From Paenibacillus sp. J23TS9 (lineage in GTDB: Bacteria; Bacillota; Bacilli; Paenibacillales; Paenibacillaceae): a stretch of DNA of 64,000 bases. Under the pieces are notes generated by a model. It did no database searches. It was not told the origin of the DNA and saw only the letters and a program-made list of their open reading frames with translations. The stretch is from assembly GCF_018403225.1 (NCBI RefSeq), contig NZ_BOSG01000004.1:186001-250000 (forward strand), written 5' to 3'. Of the stretch, positions 40,595 to 50,432 are shown one piece after another. The position numbers and the translations under genes are program-made. Position 1 is the first letter of the stretch, and each line of letters opens with the position of its first letter.

Positions 40595-41227
40595 TTATTC
40601 CCCTTCAGTAAAATAAAGCTGTTGACCCTCCGTAACCAGAGATTGACCCTGAGTCAGATCAACCATCCACGACATAAACTCCTGAGTCTCCGCATCGGGC
40701 GGCAGGCATTCCAGCGTCACCTTGTCGGTGAAGCGGGTTTCCCCCATACGCACCTCTCGATTTCGAAGCTCATTTTCAACCTTGCCTAGCCACGTATAAT
40801 CTAATTCTACAAAAATTTGACGATGAAGTACACGAGTAATCGCTTCCCCTGCCTCAATGGCTGCCACAGCACCATCGGTGTAAGCACGAATGAGTCCGCC
40901 GGCCCCCAGCATAATTCCGCCAAAGTAACGGGTGACTACGACTGCCACATTTTTCAGGCCTTGGTGGCGGATCACCTCAAGAATCGGCTTGCCCGCAGTT
41001 CCGCTGGGCTCTCCATCATCCGACTGTTTCTGGATTTCGTCACGCTCACCGATCATGTAAGCAAAGCAGTTATGCGTTGCGTTCCAATGTTTTTTTCGGA
41101 TATCCTCGATAAAAGCGTTTGCATCCTCTTCGCTCTCTACCGGCATAATGTGGCCGATAAACCGCGATTTCTTGATTACGATTTCCTTGTCGCCGCTTTT
41201 TCGAACGGTACGGTAACGATCTATCAT
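40595..41227 (-). CDS. yvyE: YigZ/YvyE family protein (IMPACT domain)
   Basis: A 210-residue protein with the N-terminal UPF0029/IMPACT domain: KKSRFIGHIMPVESEEDANAFIEDIRKKHWNATHNCFAYMIG, SDDGEPSGTAGKPILEVI and VVVTRYFGGIMLGAGGLIRAYTDG; a second ferredoxin-like domain follows (DUF1949). The bacterial family has been linked to translation or proline peptide handling; the function is not firm. Same-strand pair with the TetR gene. Confidence 0.92.
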   Translation of the reverse strand: MIDRYRTVRKSGDKEIVIKKSRFIGHIMPVESEEDANAFIEDIRKKHWNATHNCFAYMIGERDEIQKQSDDGEPSGTAGKPILEVIRHQGLKNVAVVVTRYFGGIMLGAGGLIRAYTDGAVAAIEAGEAITRVLHRQIFVELDYTWLGKVENELRNREVRMGETRFTDKVTLECLPPDAETQEFMSWMVDLTQGQSLVTEGQQLYFTEGE

Positions 41228-41248
41228 TCCTTAGCCCTTTCCCTGATT

Positions 41249-41295
41249 GGAAAGAAAGCAGTCCCCCGTATAATCCTCAACCGGTGAACTGCTTC
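41249..41295 (-). terminator. Possible terminator of the TetR/yvyE side or pgi
   Basis: On the minus strand AAGCAGTTCACCGG pairs with CGGGGGACTGCTT, followed by TCTTTCC. It lies 35-80 bases after the pgi stop codon and before yvyE, so it most likely ends pgi. The T-run is imperfect. Confidence 0.55.
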
Positions 41296-41328
41296 CTTCA
41301 GCCTTATGTCTATTTTCAGTAGTCTTCG

Positions 41329-42684
41329 TTATTCAGAAAGTCTGGATTCCAGATCAGCCTTCTCTTTTTCATAGCCTGGTTTGCCAAGCAATGCGAACAT
41401 ATTTTTCTTGTAAGCTTCAACGCCCGGCTGATCGAATGGATTCACGCCTGACAGATAACCGCTGATGCCGCAAGCTTTTTCAAAGAAATAAACCAGATAT
41501 CCGAAAGAATATGGTGTCAGATCAGGCACAGTTACAATCAGGTTTGGAACCTGTCCATCTGTGTGAGCCAGCATGGTGCCTTGGAAAGCCTTTTTATTCA
41601 CGAAATCCATCGTTTTGCCTTCCAGGAAGTTCAATCCGTCCAGATCATCCGGATCACTCTCGATGGTAATTTCATGAGCAACCTTCTCCACCTGAATGAT
41701 GGTTTCGAAAATATTCCGGCTGCCTTCCTGGATGAATTGACCCATGGAGTGCAGATCTGTGGAGAAATCAACGGAAGCTGGATAGATACCTTTATAATCC
41801 TTGCCTTCGCTCTCGCCGAAAAGCTGCTTCCACCATTCCGATACATAATGCAGGGCAGGCTCGTAGTTTACGAGAATTTCAATCGCTTTGCCTTTACGGT
41901 ACAGGGCATTACGAACGGCAGCATATTGGTAAGCTTGGTTCTCGGCAACGTTCGGGTTGCTGAATTCCTTGGAAGCATCAGCTGCGCCCTTCATCATCTC
42001 ATCAATATTGATGCCGGCAGTAGCGATTGGAAGAAGACCTACAGCTGTCAGTACAGAGTAACGTCCACCCACGTCATCCGGAATGATAAAGGATTCATAG
42101 CCTTCTTCTGTTGCGAGTGTTTTGAGCGCGCCTTTTTCTCTATCTGTTGTTGCGTAGATACGTTTTTTGGCTTCTTCCTTACCGTATTTCTTCTCCAAAG
42201 CTGCGCGGAAAATGCGGAACGCGATTGCTGGCTCTGTCGTTGTACCGGATTTGGAAATCACGTTAACGGAGAAATCCTTGCCTTCCACCAGATCAAGCAA
42301 ATGAGTAACATAAGTCGAGCTGATGTTGTTTCCGGCAAAATAAATTTCAGGCGTTTTACGCTTGTCCTTCGGCAGGTAGTTATAGAAGGAATGCGACAGT
42401 GCTTCGATGGCTGCACGTGCACCAAGGTAAGAACCACCGATTCCGATGACAATCAGAACATCCGAGTCGCTTTGGATTTTGCTTGCTGCTTTTTGAATCC
42501 GTGCAAATTCCTCTTTATCATATGCGCTCGGCAGGTCGATCCATCCGAGATAATCGGAACCTGCACCGGTTTTGTTATGTAGCTGCTCGTGAGCCAGCTT
42601 GATCGGTTCTGCAAAATAGTCCACTTCATGTTGGTTGATGAATTCGAGGGCTTTACTGTAATCAAATTTCAATGGGTTAGACAT
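41329..42684 (-). CDS. pgi: Glucose-6-phosphate isomerase
   Basis: A 451-residue glycolytic enzyme interconverting glucose 6-phosphate and fructose 6-phosphate. [16 protein letters not shown] (residues 82-97), [39 protein letters not shown] and [35 protein letters not shown] are the family signatures, and the length matches Bacillus Pgi. AGGAGGTAACGACAG precedes the ATG. Single gene, divergent from the dehydrogenase gene. Confidence 0.97.
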   Translation of the reverse strand: MSNPLKFDYSKALEFINQHEVDYFAEPIKLAHEQLHNKTGAGSDYLGWIDLPSAYDKEEFARIQKAASKIQSDSDVLIVIGIGGSYLGARAAIEALSHSFYNYLPKDKRKTPEIYFAGNNISSTYVTHLLDLVEGKDFSVNVISKSGTTTEPAIAFRIFRAALEKKYGKEEAKKRIYATTDREKGALKTLATEEGYESFIIPDDVGGRYSVLTAVGLLPIATAGINIDEMMKGAADASKEFSNPNVAENQAYQYAAVRNALYRKGKAIEILVNYEPALHYVSEWWKQLFGESEGKDYKGIYPASVDFSTDLHSMGQFIQEGSRNIFETIIQVEKVAHEITIESDPDDLDGLNFLEGKTMDFVNKKAFQGTMLAHTDGQVPNLIVTVPDLTPYSFGYLVYFFEKACGISGYLSGVNPFDQPGVEAYKKNMFALLGKPGYEKEKADLESRLSE

Positions 42685-42970
42685 CTGTCGTTACCTCCTG
42701 GTTTCATCTCTACTCTACACTCCGAAAAAATAGCTTTAGAATAGGATACTGTAATTTCCTGATACTAGCAAGCATGAGAAAAAAGTCTATCGGCGCACAT
42801 TCATAGCAGGCAGACCGCGTTTGACGGAAGTTTTTACGGAAGCAGTCCCTCATGGTGTACCCGCAAGCCTCATGGTAAAATAGACAAAGCTACTTCATTT
42901 TCGGGATTCACACATACTTTTTTTGAAAAGCATTGTGCGTGATCCTCATTCTGATAGAAAAGGTGATCTC

Positions 42971-43870
42971 ATGAAAAAAATAGGCTTTGTCGGACTGGGA
43001 ACCATGGGAGCGCCAATGGCTTCCAATCTGCTTAAAAAAGGTTTTGAAGTGACCGTATACAACCGCACGGCTTCCAAATGCGAACCGCTTGTTGCAGAAG
43101 GCGCAGCATCGGCTGCTACTCCGCGAGAAGCTTCCGCAGGCCGCGATGTTGTCATCACGATGGTCAGCAATGACGATTCCATCCGTGAAGTGTTTTACGG
43201 TGAAAACGGCATCCTGAATTCGCTTATACCGGGCATGACGGTCATAGACTCCAGCACGATTTCTCCGGGACTCGTCAAAGAGCTCGCCTCTTCCGTCCAG
43301 GAAAAAGGTGCTGAATTCCTTGATGCGCCGGTGACCGGCAGCAAGCCGGCGGCTGTGGACGGGACACTCGTATTTATGGTCGGTGGCGAAGCTTCCACCC
43401 TGGAAAGCTCTTCCGACATTTTTGACACACTTGGTAAAAAGGTCATTCATATGGGACCCAACGGCAGTGGCTCCGTAGCCAAGCTGGCGCATAATACCAT
43501 GGTCGGCATCAATAACCTGGCCTTGGCCGAAGGCTTTGCAATTGCCACCAAGTCCGGTATTCCTGCAGACAACTTCCTTGAGCTGGTTCAGCTCGGTTCT
43601 GCAGGCAGCAAAGCTGCTGATCTCAAAGGCCGTAAAATTATTGAAGCAGACTTCAGCAACCAGTTCTCTTTGGCTTTAATGCTGAAAGATCTAAAGCTTG
43701 CTTCTTCCCTGACCGACAGCTCCGGGATTCCAACCCCTCTGCTCAATCTGACCAAGAACCTGTTCCAGGCTGGTCAAACCCAAGGGTATGGAGACGAAGA
43801 TCTCTCAGCCGTTGTCAAATGCTATGAGGCTTGGATCGGACAAACCATCGGCGGCAAGCCGCTGCAATAA
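42971..43870 (+). CDS. NAD(P)-dependent beta-hydroxyacid dehydrogenase
   Basis: A 299-residue 3-hydroxyisobutyrate/tartronate-semialdehyde/glyoxylate reductase family enzyme. Rossmann motif FVGLGTMGAPMASNLLKKGFEVTVYNRT (NRT suggests NADP), substrate loop FLDAPVTGSKPAAVDGTLVFMVGG, and catalytic lysine in GSGSVAKLAHNTMVG. The start at 42971 follows AAAAGGTGATCTC; 16 upstream codons lack support. It could be a glyoxylate/succinic semialdehyde reductase. Followed by a strong terminator. Confidence 0.92.
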   Translation: MKKIGFVGLGTMGAPMASNLLKKGFEVTVYNRTASKCEPLVAEGAASAATPREASAGRDVVITMVSNDDSIREVFYGENGILNSLIPGMTVIDSSTISPGLVKELASSVQEKGAEFLDAPVTGSKPAAVDGTLVFMVGGEASTLESSSDIFDTLGKKVIHMGPNGSGSVAKLAHNTMVGINNLALAEGFAIATKSGIPADNFLELVQLGSAGSKAADLKGRKIIEADFSNQFSLALMLKDLKLASSLTDSSGIPTPLLNLTKNLFQAGQTQGYGDEDLSAVVKCYEAWIGQTIGGKPLQ

Positions 43871-43962
43871 GTTTGACTTGTATCCATCCAAACTATTCAT
43901 AAAGCAAGTAACGTTTCGAGAAAAGCGGCATGCAGGTTCAAATCGCCGTGTGCATGGATGAT

Positions 43963-44003
43963 AAGAAGGGTAAGATTGCCGATTCGGCAATCTTACCCTT
44001 CTT
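43963..44003. terminator. Bidirectional terminator
   Basis: Perfect 18-base stem AAGAAGGGTAAGATTGCC (43963-43980) / GGCAATCTTACCCTTCTT (43986-44003) with loop GATTC, between convergent genes. Confidence 0.92.
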
Positions 44004-44005
44004 CA

Positions 44006-44323
44006 TTATTCCGCCGGATAGGAGCAACAGTAATCCGTTACACTGAACACTTCCAAAGCGAACTTGGAACGGGCAGGCACATGGAAAGTTGCCGATCCGT
44101 TGATTTCCTGCCACGTGTTTTCACCGGGCAGAAGAACTTTTAGCTGACCGGAAACAATCTCCATAATTTCCGGGCCGTCCGTACCGAATTCATAAGTGCC
44201 TGGAAGCATAATGCCGAGCGTTACCTTGCTTCCGTCTTCTTGGATCACGGTCCGGCTGGTTACCTGACCGTCATAATAAATATTCGCTGCTTTGACAATC
44301 GTTGCGTTCTTCAATTGCGACAT
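44006..44323 (-). CDS. ppnP: Pyrimidine/purine nucleoside phosphorylase
   Basis: A 105-residue cupin (DUF1255/YaiE) now known in E. coli as PpnP, which phosphorolyses several nucleosides. KVTLGIMLPGTYEFGTDGPEIMEIVSGQLKVLLPGENTWQEI and the final FHVPARSKFALEVFSVTDYCCSY are diagnostic. It lies 54 bases after the transketolase stop on the same strand, so readthrough may link nucleoside breakdown with the pentose phosphate pathway. Confidence 0.92.
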   Translation of the reverse strand: MSQLKNATIVKAANIYYDGQVTSRTVIQEDGSKVTLGIMLPGTYEFGTDGPEIMEIVSGQLKVLLPGENTWQEINGSATFHVPARSKFALEVFSVTDYCCSYPAE

Positions 44324-44377
44324 GAATACTCACTGCTCCTCATCTTCTGGAACTTGATCTATGCAGGGATTAAACGC

Positions 44378-46420
44378 TTAGAGCAGCGCTTTGACGCGGC
44401 TAACTACGTTTTCCACCGTAAATCCGTATTCTTTGATAACTCTGTCCCCAGGAGCGGATGCACCGAAGGTCGTGATGCCAAGAATATCGCCTTTGTCGCC
44501 AACATAACGTTCCCACCCGAAAGTCTGCGCCATTTCAATAGCAAGGCGGGCTTTCACGTCAGGAAGAATGACGGAATCCTTGTAAGCTTGATCTTGTTTC
44601 TCGTACAGATCCCAGCTTGGCATGCTGATGACACGTACTTCAATGCCCTCTTTAGCGAGTTCTTCCTGAGCTTTGACAGCCAGTTGAACCTCGGAGCCTG
44701 TCGCGATAATTTGGGCAACCGGTTTGCCATTCTTCGCATCGGCTACCACGTACGCACCGCGTTTGATACCTTCTTTTGCACCGTCAACTGTGCCGGCCAG
44801 AATTGGCAGGTTTTGACGAGTCAATACCAACGCCACAGGGTTCTCCTTGTTTTCTACGGAATAAGCCCATGCAGCAGAGGTTTCATTGCCATCAGCCGGA
44901 CGGATAACAGTCAGACCCGGAATGATACGCAGGGAAGCCAGCTGTTCGATTGGTTCATGCGTTGGTCCGTCTTCACCAACTGCGATACTGTCATGTGTCA
45001 ACACGTAAGTAACAGGTAGTTTCATGATGGAAGCCAGACGCACCGCTGGACGCAGATAGTCGGTGAACACGAAGAATGTGCCGCCGAACACTTTAACGCC
45101 ACCATGGAGCATCATACCGTTCATGGCTGCAGCCATACCAAATTCGCGTACCCCGAAGTAGATGTTACGGCCTTCGCGGCTTTGCGGTGTAAAGTTAGCC
45201 AAACCGTTCAGATGAGTCATGGTGGAGCTTTCAAGGTCGGCAGATCCGCCCGTAAGCTGAGGCACGTTGCCTACAAGACCGTTCAAGGCATTACCGGAAG
45301 CCACGCGGGTGGAAACGGCTTTATCTTCTACGGCGTACTTCGGCAGATCGGCATCCCAGCCTTCTGGCAGATCGCCGGCAACAGCTGTATCGAACTGAGC
45401 TGCAAGTTCTGGATAAGCCTTTTTATAAGCTTCGAACTGCTCATTCCATTCCTTGTTCACTTTCACGCCATGCTCCTTCACTTTTGCGAAGTGTGCACGC
45501 ACTTCATCCGGAACATGGAAATCTTCCTCGTATACCCAGTTGTAGAATTCCTTGGTCAGCTTGGCTTCGTCGGAACCCAGCGGAGATCCGTGCGTACCAC
45601 CGTGGCCGCCTTTACCCTGCTTGTTCGGGCTACCGTAACCGATGATCGTTTTCACTTCGATCAGGGTTGGTTTTTCCGTTTCAGCTTGAGCTTCAGCAAT
45701 CGCTTTTTCGATGGCAGGAAGATCGTTTCCGTCTTCAACCCGCAGCACTTGCCAGCCATAAGCTTCAAAACGCTTTTGAACATTTTCAGAGAAGGAGAGG
45801 TTCAATTTTCCATCCAGGGAAATGTCATTGGAATCATATAGTGTGATCAATTTGCCGAGCTTCTGATGACCAGCCAGGGAAGCTGCTTCCGAAGAAATAC
45901 CTTCCATCAGGTCGCCGTCGCCGCAAATCGCGTATGTGTAATGATCAACAACATTGAATTGATCTTTGTTGTATGTTGCAGCCAGCTGTGCTTCAGCCAT
46001 AGCCATACCAACCGCCATCGCAATACCTTGGCCCAGAGGTCCAGTCGTTGCGTCAACGCCCGCTGTATGTCCGAATTCAGGGTGACCTGGTGTCAAGCTT
46101 CCCCATTGACGGAACTGCTTCAGTTCTTCCATCGGAAGATCGTAGCCGCTTAGGTGCAGCAAGCTGTACAGAAGCATGGAGCCATGTCCTGCAGACAATA
46201 CGAAACGGTCACGGTTGATCCAAGTTGGATTTTCCGGATTGTGGTTCATCGTTTTGGCGAACAATTGGTAACCCATTGGCGCTGAGCCCATAGGCATGCC
46301 GGGGTGTCCGGAATTCGCCTTCTCGATGGCATCGATAGCCAAAGTACGAATGGTGGTGATCGAAAGATTATCGATAGTCGAATTCTCTTTTTTGTCGATC
46401 GCTTGATTCTTGTCAGTCAT
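44378..46420 (-). CDS. tkt: Transketolase
   Basis: A 680-residue thiamine-diphosphate enzyme of the pentose phosphate pathway. [19 protein letters not shown] near residue 35, the TPP-binding [19 protein letters not shown] near 162, the phosphate loop [21 protein letters not shown] and the second-half glutamate region [20 protein letters not shown], then [22 protein letters not shown]. Length and motifs match Bacillus Tkt. GAGGAGGATAAAC precedes the ATG. Confidence 0.97.
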   Translation of the reverse strand: MTDKNQAIDKKENSTIDNLSITTIRTLAIDAIEKANSGHPGMPMGSAPMGYQLFAKTMNHNPENPTWINRDRFVLSAGHGSMLLYSLLHLSGYDLPMEELKQFRQWGSLTPGHPEFGHTAGVDATTGPLGQGIAMAVGMAMAEAQLAATYNKDQFNVVDHYTYAICGDGDLMEGISSEAASLAGHQKLGKLITLYDSNDISLDGKLNLSFSENVQKRFEAYGWQVLRVEDGNDLPAIEKAIAEAQAETEKPTLIEVKTIIGYGSPNKQGKGGHGGTHGSPLGSDEAKLTKEFYNWVYEEDFHVPDEVRAHFAKVKEHGVKVNKEWNEQFEAYKKAYPELAAQFDTAVAGDLPEGWDADLPKYAVEDKAVSTRVASGNALNGLVGNVPQLTGGSADLESSTMTHLNGLANFTPQSREGRNIYFGVREFGMAAAMNGMMLHGGVKVFGGTFFVFTDYLRPAVRLASIMKLPVTYVLTHDSIAVGEDGPTHEPIEQLASLRIIPGLTVIRPADGNETSAAWAYSVENKENPVALVLTRQNLPILAGTVDGAKEGIKRGAYVVADAKNGKPVAQIIATGSEVQLAVKAQEELAKEGIEVRVISMPSWDLYEKQDQAYKDSVILPDVKARLAIEMAQTFGWERYVGDKGDILGITTFGASAPGDRVIKEYGFTVENVVSRVKALL

Positions 46421-46798
46421 GTTTATCCTCCTCAGTCATTCTGGGAAATTTAAAAGCGGCAGCGATGCTGCTTCATAATCCTGGTTAAATCAACTACAAT
46501 GAACACAAAAGAAAGGCGTTAAAAGCCTTCTCCAGCCTGCGGATTATGAAGAAGCTCCGCTTGAATGTTTCATTTTGACTTATTGTAACACTTGGCAGTC
46601 TTCTTTTCCATATCCTTTATCACCATTCCCTGCCGGGAACGTCATTATGCGGCAGCGTTTGACATCATTCAGAACGATAAAAAATCTTAATATACCGCTG
46701 ATTAAAGCGGTCACATTTGGAGTATTCTTTTCTTTCTTCCTGAAATAATTTGTCACAATTTTTTATCTGCCCAATTCTTTTTACGGGAGGTAAGCCTT
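46421..46798. other. Non-coding region between tkt and a divergent membrane protein gene
   Basis: No supported gene. On the minus strand an extended -10 box TGTTACAAT (46590-46582) probably drives tkt, leaving a leader of about 155 bases that contains AAGGC/GCCTT (46513-46531) followed by TCTTTT, a weak attenuator-like hairpin. On the plus strand TTGACA occurs at 46659-46664 but no matching -10 is found. Confidence 0.45.
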
Positions 46799-47281
46799 CT
46801 GGATAACCGTCTGAAACGCCTCGTCCTGTCCCCTGCCTTCTGGATCAACGGGCTCATCTGTGGTCTGCTTGGCGGAATCATTCTCGGTATTTTTCTCAGG
46901 CTAGCCGAGCACATGACCGGGCATCTGGTGTACCGCCTGCTGCTGAACGTTGATTTTGTAAGCTTTCTGCCGCCGATGATACCTGAGTGGCTCGAATTTG
47001 CCCTGCATCTGATGGTGTCCGTTGGAATCGGGATTCTTTATTCCGGGTGGAACATGCTCAGCCCGAAACCGCATCGTCTGCTGGGAGCCCTGATCCTGGG
47101 CCTCCTGTCATCACTGCTGTTTTTCCCGCTGGCAGCCCTGTCCGACCGAGCGCCCTCGCCTGTAGATATGACTGCTTTTACCTGGTGGTTTACCGGACAT
47201 CTTCTGTACGGCTTCATGCTCTATGTCTCAGCAAGAATACTGAATCCGTCTTATAGAATTGCCAAATCCAAAAAGGCATAG
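46799..47281 (+). CDS. Membrane protein of unknown function, probable CTG start
   Basis: A 160-residue protein with four hydrophobic helices (INGLICGLLGGIILGIFLRL, ALHLMVSVGIGILYSGW, LLGALILGLLSSLLFFPLAAL and FTWWFTGHLLYGFMLYVSARI). The frame is open from CTG at 46799, eight bases after a perfect GGGAGG; the first in-frame ATG is at 46913 and would delete the first helix and lacks a ribosome site. The layout resembles B. subtilis YqhR-like proteins. A start at CTG is unusual and should be treated as provisional. Confidence 0.7.
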   Translation: MDNRLKRLVLSPAFWINGLICGLLGGIILGIFLRLAEHMTGHLVYRLLLNVDFVSFLPPMIPEWLEFALHLMVSVGIGILYSGWNMLSPKPHRLLGALILGLLSSLLFFPLAALSDRAPSPVDMTAFTWWFTGHLLYGFMLYVSARILNPSYRIAKSKKA

Positions 47282-47440
47282 TCCTATTCATTAACCGCAA
47301 TGGATGAAAAACATGCAGCCGAAATAAAAATTGCAATGTATAGTTTTGGCACGGCCGCTGACACTTTACGTCAAAGAGAATTTAGCTAAACATGCGTACC
47401 TCGGCTTGATGGGTAGCATTTATCAACAAATCGGCACGCA

Positions 47441-47478
47441 ACAAGAGACCCGCATTGGATTCATCGCGGGTCTCTTGT
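47441..47478. terminator. Bidirectional terminator
   Basis: ACAAGAGACCCGC (47441-47453) / GCGGGTCTCTTGT (47466-47478), 13 perfect pairs. It probably ends both the membrane protein gene and the long MoxR/VWA operon; the T-runs are short. Confidence 0.75.
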
Positions 47479-47504
47479 TCTGTATTCTTGCCGATCCGGC
47501 CCGG

Positions 47505-50432
47505 TTAGCGCGTGTTGCGCTTGCGGGCAGCCAGCAGGCGGTCCATCGAAGCGGACCGCTCCTCCTGCGGTGGCTTGGGCTCTGCCGCCGCCTTTTTGCC
47601 CGGCGCAGCCACCGGCTGCCGGGCTGCCTGCGTCCCGCGCGGCCCCTCGGCGCCAGCCGCCGCCGGGCGGGACGCCCCGGAAGCCGGACGCTTCGCTCCG
47701 GCTTCCTCCGGCGCAACGGCGCGTGCCTGCGGCTGCGCCGTTGCTTGCGGCGGCGCTGCGGAGCCGCCGCCGTAGAAGGCCGCGGCGCGCTGCTTGCGCG
47801 CGGCGAGCCTGCCGAGGCCGGCGTCTGCGGGCTCCGTCCCGCCGGCCGGATGTTGTGGCCGCCTGCGGAGCAGGGCGGCCAGGCGGGCGCCGATCAGGCC
47901 CCATGGGAGGGCCAGGCGGCGCACCGCAATATCCGCGACCCAGAGAATCAGGGCCGCGATAAGCAGCGCATAGCTGAGATCATGCAGCTGCCGGCTTGGG
48001 CGCGGAGCCGCAGCGAATAGCTGCTCCGGCTTGTCCCAGGAAAGCACGCGTCCGCCGGTCATTTCGGCAAGCCGCCCCAGCTCCTGCTTCGCGTCGCCCG
48101 ACTCAATCCGGTATTCGGGCGAATATGGGACAATCAAGCCGCTTGGCATGGCTACGCTTTTCCCATTGCTATCCTGAAGCGACATCAGAAAGGAGCCCGG
48201 TTGTTCCACCGTAATTTCCCCACTGTAGCTTCCCGGGGATTCCTGAACCAGATCCACCGTGCTCGGCTGCAGCTGGTCGCCGGTGATCACAGCCTGCAGC
48301 TGCTCCGGTCCGTTGCCTCCGGCGGCATTCACTTCGAACCGGACCTTGTTGCCTTCCACTTGTGTTTTCACTTCATATGGCGAAGCCGTAAACTGCGGGA
48401 AAGTCCATTTCACCATCTGTGTCAGCACATTCGAGAAGGCCTGCCACGATACCCAGTCCTTCGACCATTTGCCCATCAGATCACTCGTCCAGGCAACCGT
48501 CCTTCCTGATCCATATTGCCAGCGGACCAGCAGCGGATCAGGCTCCGGACTGGATAGCACCGTCTGTGCGGCCGGTTTTGCCGTGGTCGCTACATAACCG
48601 TAGATTTGCGGTACCCCGTTTTCAAACAGCTTTCCCCAGTCTCCCGCGTCCTGCAATGCAGGAACAAACGGCTTATCCACAATATAGGATTTCGAAATCA
48701 TCGCGGCTTCCCGGCTGAATATGGCCGGAATCGTCGTTTCATCCTCCGCCATGTAGAACCGGCCCTTGGCACCATCGGCAAGACTCTGCAGTAGATTCAC
48801 ATCAGAATCTGAACCTACGGCTACCGTAGACATGGTGATTTTTTCATCCACCATTTGCGCAAGCAGCGATCCGTATGCGTCGTTGCCGGCCGACTGGCCG
48901 TCCGTCATCAGGATGATATGCTTGCGCTGGGCCTGAACCTTCAGCATCTCCTCGACAGCCGAGGCTGCCGCAGGATAGATGTCCGTTCCGCCTTCGCTTT
49001 GGATGGATTGAATCTGATCAATGACTTCTTCCTTTTTATTATCCAGCTTCATCGGCGGCACGACCCACCAATTGCTTGAATCAAAAGCCAGAACACCGAC
49101 GGTATCCCTGGAACGCAGCATTTGTACGGTACGTATGGCGGCTTCCTTGGCCATCTCCATTTTGTCTCCGGACATACTGCCCGATCGGTCAATGACCAGA
49201 ATCAGCCCGAGCGACGGGATTTGACGCTTGCCCTCCAGCTCCATGGATACCGGCAAAACGCGTTCGATCGGCGTTTTAAAATACCCGCCCATGCCGTAGC
49301 TATCCTCGCCGCCAGCCATCATAAAGCCGATGCCGTAGCTCTTTACAGCCTGTTCAATCATTTCCATCTTACGCTCACCGACCTGGTCGGCGGATACGTT
49401 GTTAAAAACAATCGAATCATACGCTGCATATTTAGCCATTTCATTCGGCAGCAGCGCCGGATTTGGCATGACCTCATACTGCACCAGTCCTGACGACAAT
49501 GCCGATGTGATATTCGCAGAGGTCCCCTTCTTGCCTTCAACAATCAGCACTTTCGGTGGACCGTCAACTCGTGTAAAGGCATATCCGGCATTGTTGGCCG
49601 ACTGCTGATCACCCTCCATGAAGATTTCTGCCCGGTAACGATGCAGTCCTGTCGTTTTAGCCAAAGCTTTGACAGCGTAACGATTTTCTCCTGCGGCAAT
49701 ATCGACGGTTTCTCTGCCGATTTCACGGCTGTCTTCATAAAGCCTTAGCTCTCCACGGCCTTTGTAAGTACTTTGTACAAGCACTTCAATGGAAAAGGAT
49801 TCTGCCTGATAGAGCTTCTGAGGCACGCTCACTTCTTCTACCGACACATCCTTCACCTGCCGTGAAGGCGACTGCAGGACATCCACGGCGATACCCTGAT
49901 CCTTCAGCATCCGTCCTGCCGCAAGCATGCTCCCTACGTTTTCCTTGCCATCACTGATCAGTACGATCCGGGAATCAGAGCGTCCATCCAGAAGATTGCC
50001 CGCCAGCATGAGTCCCGATTCCAGGTTCGTAAAGTCAGGGTTCTGCGCCGCATTCAGTTTTAAGCTTTCCGGCAACCGGGGCAGCAGCTTCTGTTCGTAG
50101 GCAGCTTGCAGCGAAGAGGAGACGACTCCGATGGTATCATCCTCTTTTTTAGAAACGGCTGATTTCATCATCCATGCCTCAGCCTGCCCTGACTCCGGCA
50201 TACTTGCAGATCTGTCCACCAGGTAGACAACTTTTTTCTGCTGAAGCACGGTATAGGACTGCAAACCCGAAATGGCCAAAATCAATAGCAATAGCACAGC
50301 AGACCTGAGTATCACGGCCGCTTTTTTCCGCGCGCCGGATAAACGAAAGTCGGAACGATACGCATAAAACATAACCGCCGCCAGCGGAATGAGCAGGAGC
50401 AGCAGCCAAGGGTGATTAAATTGAACGCCCAC
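47505..50432 (-). CDS. Large membrane protein with two VWA domains and a glutamine amidotransferase-like domain
   Basis: A 975-residue protein, last gene of the operon. Two N-terminal helices (residues 8-25 and 40-57), VWA-like domain 1 with VYLVDRSASM (near 70), a GATase1-like segment KVLIVEGKKG...MMAGGEDSYGMGGYF (about 300-390), canonical VWA domain 2 with MIDAS VIDRSGSMSGD (near 420) and MTDGQSAGND, and a last membrane helix near 835 (YALLIAALILWVADIAV). The final 110 residues are A/P/G/R-rich and much more GC-rich than the rest. The start is GTG after GGGGGGTGTATCAGC, overlapping the previous gene by 17 bases. VWA/GATase layout suggests a metal-dependent surface protein-interaction scaffold; function unknown. 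Confidence 0.8.
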   Translation of the reverse strand: MGVQFNHPWLLLLLIPLAAVMFYAYRSDFRLSGARKKAAVILRSAVLLLLILAISGLQSYTVLQQKKVVYLVDRSASMPESGQAEAWMMKSAVSKKEDDTIGVVSSSLQAAYEQKLLPRLPESLKLNAAQNPDFTNLESGLMLAGNLLDGRSDSRIVLISDGKENVGSMLAAGRMLKDQGIAVDVLQSPSRQVKDVSVEEVSVPQKLYQAESFSIEVLVQSTYKGRGELRLYEDSREIGRETVDIAAGENRYAVKALAKTTGLHRYRAEIFMEGDQQSANNAGYAFTRVDGPPKVLIVEGKKGTSANITSALSSGLVQYEVMPNPALLPNEMAKYAAYDSIVFNNVSADQVGERKMEMIEQAVKSYGIGFMMAGGEDSYGMGGYFKTPIERVLPVSMELEGKRQIPSLGLILVIDRSGSMSGDKMEMAKEAAIRTVQMLRSRDTVGVLAFDSSNWWVVPPMKLDNKKEEVIDQIQSIQSEGGTDIYPAAASAVEEMLKVQAQRKHIILMTDGQSAGNDAYGSLLAQMVDEKITMSTVAVGSDSDVNLLQSLADGAKGRFYMAEDETTIPAIFSREAAMISKSYIVDKPFVPALQDAGDWGKLFENGVPQIYGYVATTAKPAAQTVLSSPEPDPLLVRWQYGSGRTVAWTSDLMGKWSKDWVSWQAFSNVLTQMVKWTFPQFTASPYEVKTQVEGNKVRFEVNAAGGNGPEQLQAVITGDQLQPSTVDLVQESPGSYSGEITVEQPGSFLMSLQDSNGKSVAMPSGLIVPYSPEYRIESGDAKQELGRLAEMTGGRVLSWDKPEQLFAAAPRPSRQLHDLSYALLIAALILWVADIAVRRLALPWGLIGARLAALLRRRPQHPAGGTEPADAGLGRLAARKQRAAAFYGGGSAAPPQATAQPQARAVAPEEAGAKRPASGASRPAAAGAEGPRGTQAARQPVAAPGKKAAAEPKPPQEERSASMDRLLAARKRNTR

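Noticed and set aside
41563..42582. Plus-strand frame of 339 codons
   Set aside because: Antisense of glucose-6-phosphate isomerase; no motif, no ribosome binding site.
46513..46531. AAGGC/GCCTT hairpin in the tkt leader as an attenuator
   Set aside because: The stem is only five pairs and the T-run is interrupted, so it is not listed as a terminator.
47331..48020. Long plus-strand frame of 229 codons
   Set aside because: It lies opposite the GC-rich A/P/G/R tail of the double-VWA protein; its composition (R, A, G, P) is what antisense reading of such DNA gives, and no ribosome binding site was found.
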